A stretch of DNA of 64,000 bases from assembly GCA_905116865.2 (NCBI GenBank), contig CAJHNH020007035.1:275001-339000 (forward strand), given 5' to 3'. A program made the translations under genes and the position numbers. Shown here in pieces: positions 58,538 through 64,000 of this stretch. The notes beneath the pieces are model-generated. The model saw only the letters and a program-made list of their open reading frames with translations, searched no databases and was not told where the DNA came from. The first letter of the stretch is position 1. Every line of letters begins with the position of its first letter. This stretch comes from Candidula unifasciata (lineage: Eukaryota; Mollusca; Gastropoda; Stylommatophora; Geomitridae).

Positions 58538-58715
58538 CCCGCTCTGGTGACGATAGAGCCGGCAGGTCCCGCCGACCAGCCTCTGCCGCAGATTCCCCGT
58601 CCAGTGAAGACCAGGAATATGTCCCCATCCTGTGCCCGCCTGATGGAGTGCCCTTTGAAAGGGTCACTACACCCTACAAGATTCTGAGGAATCCCAACAG
58701 TCGGAAAATGACCAC
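58538..58715 (+). CDS. CARD/coiled-coil gene, exon with conserved-looking C-terminal segment
   Basis: A 178-nt exon (acceptor TTTCTGGCCAG|CC, phase 1; donor ATGACCAC|GTGAGT, phase 2). It encodes a basic/Ser-rich lead (RSGDDRAGRSRRPASAADSP) and then EYVPILCPPDGVPFERVTTP followed by YKILRNPNSRKMTT. The second half is less biased in composition and looks like a structured or binding segment. No family is recognised. This is the last exon that can be called with confidence. Confidence 0.8.
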
Positions 58716-58779
58716 GTGAGTAGCTTGATTGTGTAGACATATGTACAGACAGACGGATGGATGGGCCGACCGTTAGACA

Positions 58780-59030
58780 TACATATAAAAAACGTATGCA
58801 GGCAGACAGACAGAAACACAGTACGACATAAGTTAAACAGTCACAGCAGACAAGAAGACACTAAGATGTAAGTAAGATAGAACAGACAAGCAGAAGTCAG
58901 ACAGAGATATAGTAGGACTGACATTCAGCCAGACAGACAGAATATAGTAACACAGATAGTCAGACATACATATAGGACAGACGCTTCGACAAACATGCAT
59001 ACAGTAAGTCAGACAGGCAGATATATCTAT
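58780..59030. repeat. Degenerate (CAGA)n tract, interrupted by a transposon and continuing to 60400
   Basis: GACAGACAGA-like sequence on both sides of the 59034-60200 element (right part about 60209-60400), so the element inserted into this tract. Confidence 0.8.
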
Positions 59031-59089
59031 AGTAGGGCTGTACCGAATATTCGCTTCTTTTTCGCTTAGAGCCTGAATCATCATCATCA

Positions 59090-59395
59090 TGTAGCAGGTC
59101 CTTTGCAGAACGTCGCTCTGATCACAGTCTGCCTGAAAGAAACTCGGTCTCTCGCCAGTTCTTCCGCCTCATGCACTTTTACACTCAAGGAGTCACTTAT
59201 ATCCCGTGCCCATCTTTGTGTCGGTCGGCCCCTGCCCCTCCTTCCCGGTACCATGCCTTCTGCTATAATTTTTTCCAATCCGCTGTGGTGCTTGATATGA
59301 CCAAAGTATTTCAGCTTTCGAGAAAGTATGCTGTTTATTAACCAATCTTCATTAATTTTCAGATCTTTCAAGATGTCAATAAGAGACTGAATAGT
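59090..59395 (-). pseudogene. LINE C-terminal fragment inside the 59034-60200 element
   Basis: A minus frame reads WLINSILSRKLKYFGHIKHH and VPGRRGRGRPTQRWARDISD then AEELARDRVSFRQTVIRATF, a classic non-LTR reverse transcriptase C terminus. Confidence 0.82.
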
Positions 59396-59624
59396 GGACC
59401 TAATAACTATTCGATATTCGGATGAATACTTGCGGTTCGGCCGAATACGAATAGTGGTTACCTTACACCCGTTTCTGCACACACTGCGAAGAACTGAAAT
59501 AACTCTCTCATTAACACAATAGTTGCTGTTTCCTAAGTCTGTCGTAACGGGGGAAACTGCAATCCGGTTGCGTGGTACAGCAGCTGGCAAGGTCATTGCC
59601 TGCTGACTCGACTGAGACATTACA

Positions 59625-59765
59625 GTAGAGGTTCTCAAACTGTTTGCGTATGCCAGGGGTACCGGGCGACAATCAAGAAAAGTCGGCTATGAATTCTGAC
59701 ATTATTAAAGAAGGCATGAAGATACTTAGAAATTAAAATTTAAATTGTCTTTCCTCGCCACTGTC
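59625..59765 (-). mobile_element. Fragment of the 24139-24474 transposon family
   Basis: AGAGGTTCTCAAACTGTTTG and CAATCAAGAAAAGTCGGCTA match the reverse complement of the right part of the element at 24139-24474. It is nested inside the larger hAT element. Confidence 0.7.
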
Positions 59766-59784
59766 GAAAAGACTTTTTTTTCCC

Positions 59785-60110
59785 TTGTTTCACACTCAAA
59801 GTGTATCAAACTGCATAAAATGCCAACCGCAGCGTGCTAAAAATAAACAATTTCTTGAGGCCTCAGAGATGTGGTTTTACAGAACAATGCTTAAAATACC
59901 TTGGACAGCCCCCCCCCCCCCTTCCCCCCCTTTCCAAAAAAAGCAACCTAGAGGTTTTGAGAGAGGAGGAAGACAAAGAGAGAAGATTCTTGACAGTCTT
60001 GTTGCATGGCATGGAGGTGTGTCAGCACACGAACTGATACATGCTGCAGGAGATTGCAGATTGTGGCGAGGCATAATAACCCACGCCAGTCGGCAAGGCA
60101 CCTGATGATG
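59785..60110 (+). pseudogene. RTE-like LINE C-terminal fragment inside the 59034-60200 element
   Basis: A 106-codon frame: NKQFLEASEMWFYRTMLKIP, then RQREKILDSLVAWHGGVSAH and LWRGIITHASRQGT before a stop. This is the RTE-type C-terminal signature (WFYRRMLxIPWT...LDSL..W..R..IIxxASRxGT). A C-rich run near 59910 disrupts the middle. Confidence 0.8.
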
Positions 60111-60434
60111 ATGATACACTATTCGTATTCGGTCGAATAGTTGGTCCCGCTATTCGTATTCGGCCGAATAGTGAAAATCACTATTCGGTACAGCCCTTAT
60201 CTATAGTAAAACAGATATATAGTAAGACAGTCAGTCAGAAAAACAGACATATGGTCAGGCAGACAGACAAAAATAAGAAAAATACAGACTGGCAGATATA
60301 CAGAAAGACAGGTATATAGTAAGACAGTCAGTCAATCAGGCAGTCTGTCAGTCAGACAGACAGACAGAAATATATAGTAAGACAAGACAGAGAGTCAACC
60401 AGTCTTCAACAATTAATCGCATTGTTTTATTACT

Positions 60435-60660
60435 ATGTTCTTCTAGCGGTTATCGGCTGTCAGCTCTGGTGGAAAGTTCTAGTTATTCGTCCACTTCTAG
60501 ACTTTTGGTCTTTTTCCAGAACTTGAGTTGTGCATGCACATACGTTTTACACATTATGCTTATTTGTGTGCACACTATTGGTTTCTCGCCTCTCAGGCAG
60601 ACGCACCCAGACTTCGAATCAAACCCTTTTAATAAGTCACCTTGTACGACATGCTTTTTA
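60435..60660 (-). mobile_element. SINE-A copy
   Basis: Reverse-oriented: GTCAGCTCTGGTGGAAAGTT, CCAGAACTTGAGTTGTGCAT, CACACTATTGGTTTCTCGCC. Confidence 0.7.
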
Positions 60661-60769
60661 GGGAATCAGTGTCTCTATTCTTCTCCCCACACACCCCCCC
60701 CCCCCCCCCCCCAATGGAGTTCAGAAACCCATGTGCAGAGTTACATGCATCGAAACAGGCAATCTAGTG

Positions 60770-60940
60770 ACAAGTCATGGGGACAGAAAAAAACGGAGAA
60801 CGTCCTTTAAAATTGCAGGAGAAGAGGGACAAAGTCGATTTCACGAGGATATTGGACAGTTTGGTAACATGGTGTGGAAGTAGACTACACGAGGCAGGAG
60901 GCTGTGGATATAGATGACGACCAACGCCACACCGTATGGA
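60770..60940 (+). pseudogene. LINE C-terminal fragment (RTE-like)
   Basis: Translates with breaks as QEKRDKVDFTRILDSLVTWC, resembling the tail of the fragment at 59790. Confidence 0.5.
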
Positions 60941-61049
60941 ATATATAAAGTTAGTTAGTTTCTTTACAGAACGTTGCAGAACCAGCACCAGCTTTTTTTT
61001 TGGGTTGGGTGGGGGGGGGGGGGGGGGATTCGTGATTTCATTAGGCAAT

Positions 61050-61290
61050 GTTTACGTTCTCTTTCTTGTTCATCTTCGCGTTCACCGGCTTTAAAATCCT
61101 CGGTGTTCGTCCACTTCCAGAATTAAGTCTTGTTACAGAATCTGAGTGCTACGCACACATCCGTTTCACAGACCTGGCTTATTTGTATGCAGGCTCTGGG
61201 TTCCTTTCCTCTCCGGCAGATGTGCTCCGACTTCAAAGGATGCCTCCAATTAGTAGACTCCTATGACATGCTGGCTGTGTAGGCAGTGGG
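61050..61290 (-). mobile_element. SINE-A copy
   Basis: Reverse-oriented: TTCGCGTTCACCGGCTTTAA, GTTCGTCCACTTCCAGAATT, GTATGCAGGCTCTGGGTTCC, CTCCAATTAGTAGACTCC. Confidence 0.7.
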
Positions 61291-61399
61291 TCTATTCTTG
61301 TCTTCCCCGCAATGGGACCTCGGAATCCCCACGGAGATGTTTACGTACAGTAGTTGCAGTTGCTTGCTGTACGTTCTGCTCTCTATAACACGGTCGAAA

Positions 61400-61500
61400 C
61401 TTAGTAAAGCGGCTTGCTGTCAAATCGCCCGCAGCTGGAATCAAAGTCTGCAGTTCTAAATTACGAAGTGGGTTCGCAACGCCTAAGCCACAGACATCAA
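61400..61500 (-). mobile_element. SINE-E head fragment
   Basis: Reverse-oriented: AGCTGGAATCAAAGTCTGCA, GCAACGCCTAAGCCACAGAC. Confidence 0.65.
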
Positions 61501-61619
61501 GATGAACAAATCGATACTAAATCTCTACAAATATATGCAATATTACTACCTAAAGTGTAGTTATGATTTTTTAAAACTCGTATATTAGTTTGTCAGACTC
61601 ATTTTAAGAACGACACATT

Positions 61620-61870
61620 GCACTAGATACATCGAGAAACAGCAGATCAAGCGATTTGGCCATCTCGTTAGAATGCAGAAAGATCAAATACCATCACAAG
61701 CACTACATCTCAGAAGTTCAGCTACAAGAGCAAGAGGACGTCCGCGAAAAATATGGATCGTTCGCGGCCGTCCTTAAGGACACTCTACGCCTACACGGCA
61801 CGAAAATAGCCAGTGGCAGCCAGCGTGCACTGGATCGCAAATTTTTCCTTCCCCGACGCTTAACGGCAGA
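61620..61870 (+). pseudogene. LINE C-terminal fragment
   Basis: Reads RYIEKQQIKRFGHLVRMQKD and ATRARGRPRKIWIV, then frame-broken. It ends 65 bp before the acceptor at 61937. Confidence 0.72.
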
Positions 61871-61936
61871 AGTGGTTTACGATGATGATGATGATAATGA
61901 TTAGTTCTGTTGATAAATATAATTTTCTTTTTTCAG

Positions 61937-61991
61937 GTGGTCAAAGAAGACGGACAGAGCCAGAAATGTTCGACGCCAGGCAAAGATTTAG
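61937..61991 (+). CDS. Candidate terminal exon of the CARD/coiled-coil gene
   Basis: Follows a strong pyrimidine-rich acceptor (TTTCTTTTTTCAG|G). In the phase left by the 58538 exon it encodes WSKKTDRARNVRRQAKI and then TAG at 61989-61991, giving a basic C terminus. A LINE 3' fragment begins just after (about 62000), so the stop may be a real terminus, or a GC-type donor at 61980 may splice on to 63980. Neither can be settled from sequence alone. Confidence 0.35.
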
Positions 61992-61999
61992 AGGAGGAT

Positions 62000-62200
62000 A
62001 CACACAATCTCTTCTACCAGCACTGGAAAATATTATGACGACTGGAAAGATCACTGGTTGAAGAGGCAGAGACAGACCAAGAGAAATGATGGTGGATGGA
62101 TTGAGACGGTGGCATGGAGGAATATATTCAGTAGGAGTGATCCAGACCACAGACCGAGATCTGTGTGGATGCATGAACGCCCACGCTAGCTAGCAAGGCA
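62000..62200 (+). pseudogene. LINE 3'-end fragment
   Basis: Reads ALENIMTTGKITG, then after a frame break RGRDRPREMMVDGLRRWHGG. It starts right after the candidate terminal exon at 61937, so it has probably disturbed the end of the gene. Confidence 0.7.
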
Positions 62201-62379
62201 CTTGATGATGATGACAATGATGATGAGGATGATAATGATGATGATGCACAAGATCTCATCGGCACAGGACTACAGACTGTACTGTGACGACATGGTTGTC
62301 CCAATAACAAAGGATCCAGAGGCTGAACGAGATATCCAGATCTGCCCTGCTGGCTTGTTTGTCAGAAAGAGACTTTTGT

Positions 62380-62410
62380 GGGGGGGGGGGGGGGGGGGGG
62401 GGAGGGGGGT

Positions 62411-62444
<34 letters not shown>
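62380..62444. repeat. Poly-G tract
   Basis: About 65 bases of G with single A and T interruptions, on the plus strand after the LINE fragment at 62000. It could form G-quadruplexes; it could also contain assembly or sequencing length errors. Confidence 0.9.
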
Positions 62445-62449
62445 GTGTA

Positions 62450-63780
62450 GCAGCGCGGATAGATACCAACGGAAATTAAAGGACGGTTCAATTTAACTTT
62501 TAACAGTATATTTATATTCGTACAATCTACCTTTCAAGGGTCAGTGTAGGTACATTTATTATCCACACTTTTTTCCCCATAGGATCATGCATAGTAGCTG
62601 TAGAAATTTCATTTATCATTTACCTTTTTTAAAAATTGTGTTGCATACCTGCAGACAACTATTTTATTGTATCCGTATTTTCCTAGGGCGGTGTATTGTA
62701 ACATTAGCAGTCACAGTGTTTTATCATCCACATCTGCGTAGGACTGTGTACTGTAACATTAACAGTCGGTTTCTTTTATCTGTATTATCTATACCTCAAA
62801 CACTGAATTTAATGTAGCTACAGAAAACCGATTCGTTTTAGTAATTTTAAATATACTTAGCATATTATTTCAACTCCCCGATCCATTCTGCCATCCTCCA
62901 TGGCTGCATTAATATATTACAGTTTATTACTTTTCTTTGAGCATGTATTATTGAATTTATTTTTCTCGTGTGGGCTCAGGGGCCTATTTGGGAGGAAAGT
63001 GGAGGAGGGGGCGAGGAAAAGTTCGTTTTGCCTTTAGCAAGTTTTGCTGAAATCAGATGTGTCAGGCCGAAGGGCACATATATCAGAGCCTATCTGTAAA
63101 CCACAATAGAACGTGCCAGCTGTTATTGTAAGAATGAAACCAGAAGAACTCTATATATTTAATCTCATCTGATTTGGTGGGTAGGGGGGGGGGGGAGCAA
63201 ACAAAAATATTGTTACGTTCAACTAGCTCCTAATGAAAATAGATCTTTTGGTTATAATTATGACTGCGATTCCTGCGCCAACATGGTTGGTTAAAATTAA
63301 GTTTTTGTGCAATATTTAATGACTTAGTTTTAACTATCTGTTTTCTATTTTAAATGGGATCCCTTCCAGCACTTGTGGGTCTTTTATGTCGGTCTAGTTG
63401 TTAGCCTGGTCATCCCTGGAAATGGCCTTGGATATTCAGTCCTTAGTAGAGTCCAGGTTCGTGTATGTAGCCTCAGAAGTATCAAGAAACTTTCCAGCCG
63501 ACTCAATACCCCCCCCCCTCACCCACCCAATCCCCCAACTATCCCACCCTCCTCACCCCCTCCCGCCCCCTCATTTCCCCCCCCCCCCGCCCCCAATAAA
63601 AAGTAGAAAAATTGACAGTATTGTATTTAAATTTTAATTAGGAATTTTGAGCTGTGATTTTAGATATTTTAAATTTATCAAAAATTGTGAAACTGCTCAA
63701 TTCCGATGTTAATCCTTAACTTAACATGTAATCAATTTCGATAGTTAACAATGAACTGGTCGTCAGAACTCTATATGTAA
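62450..63780. other. Intron or 3' flank, AT-rich
   Basis: AT-rich sequence with C-rich runs at 63505-63595. If 61937 is the terminal exon, this is the 3' flank. No convincing AATAAA plus GU-rich signal could be tied to the gene. Confidence 0.45.
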
Positions 63781-63960
63781 TAGCCATATGTTTTTTTAGA
63801 TTAATCGGCACGCGTGGTCAACCTTAGGCCGGCAGCCTGTACTTCCTGGGACATTTCCTGTACCCATTTCAGGCTAAGTCGATCTGTGAGCCGAGGTGAG
63901 TCTGTCCTCCAAGTATGAGTCTAGCATCACCTGCCCAATGTGCCACTGAAGTGAAACGGT
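63780..63960 (-). mobile_element. SINE-C copy
   Basis: Reverse-oriented body TAGATTAATCGGCACGCGTG, GGCCGGCAGCCTGTACTTCC, CCATTTCAGGCTAAGTCGAT; ends just before the edge exon candidate. Confidence 0.65.
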
Positions 63961-63979
63961 TTTCGTGCTTTATCTACAG

Positions 63980-64000
63980 GACCGTCAGGGCTGGCAACTC
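63980..64000 (+). CDS. Possible further exon at the right edge (partial)
   Basis: GCTTTATCTACAG|GACC is a good acceptor context at the very edge of the window. Reading on is open for the seven codons visible in each of the two phases that upstream exons could supply. This is too short to test. Confidence 0.25.

Larger units (their letters stand above)
59034..60200 (+). mobile_element. hAT-type non-autonomous transposon with 8-bp target duplication
   Basis: The left end AGGGCTGTACCGAATATTCG mirrors the right end CTATTCGGTACAGCCCTTA. Identical 8-bp TCTATAGT copies flank it (59026-59033 and 60201-60208), the hallmark target length of hAT transposases. Internally it holds repeated ATTCGGNCGAATA palindromes, two retrotransposon fragments in opposite orientation and a piece of another inverted-repeat element. 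No transposase frame is present. Confidence 0.88.

Overview
This is eukaryotic, animal DNA. Genes are split into short exons with consensus GT/AG borders, introns run to several kb, and most of the window is SINE-like repeats, decayed non-LTR retrotransposons, small inverted-repeat transposons, minisatellites and long microsatellites. The repeat style suggests a lophotrochozoan, probably a gastropod mollusc. That placement is inference; nothing in the window fixes the species. There are no operons, ribosome binding sites or CRISPR arrays.

Two protein-coding genes can be assembled by chaining reading phase across splice sites. (1) Minus strand, 18451 down to 859 and continuing past the left edge: the 5' part of a xanthine dehydrogenase/aldehyde oxidase family gene. 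Nine exons encode about 264 residues: the start codon, both [2Fe-2S] domains with all eight cluster cysteines, the linker with its PPEL motif, and the first residues of the FAD domain. The rest of the FAD domain and the molybdopterin domain lie outside the window. (2) Plus strand, 33828 to at least 58715: ten phase-compatible exons, about 1,161 codons, for a large adaptor-like protein. A Ser/Asn-rich segment is followed by a complete CARD death-fold domain split over two exons, three exons each ending in a related coiled-coil segment (two of them exactly 180 nt and in the same phase), and a long acidic disordered region. That region includes eight tandem 17-residue repeats carrying VTPxxSP-type sites. 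The gene's first exon is not identified, and its 3' end is ambiguous (candidates at 61937 and 63980).

Layout: 1-18451, the XDH-like gene, whose introns hold a 48-bp minisatellite of about 43 units, a tandem duplication of one of its own splice donors, and many SINE and LINE remnants. 18452-33827, intergenic: (CT)n, a 40-bp minisatellite, an inverted-repeat transposon, trinucleotide tracts and a 1.4-kb GACA/GGCA/GA/GATA compound repeat; no convincing gene. 33828-64000, the CARD gene, whose introns hold a 29-bp minisatellite, a TTAA-flanked element, two hAT-type elements with 8-bp target duplications, a 24-bp array, about 1 kb of GAA repeats and several LINE 3' ends.

The two genes are divergently transcribed and have no evident functional link. 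The most novel item is the CARD plus coiled-coil plus Ser/Thr-Pro-array protein.
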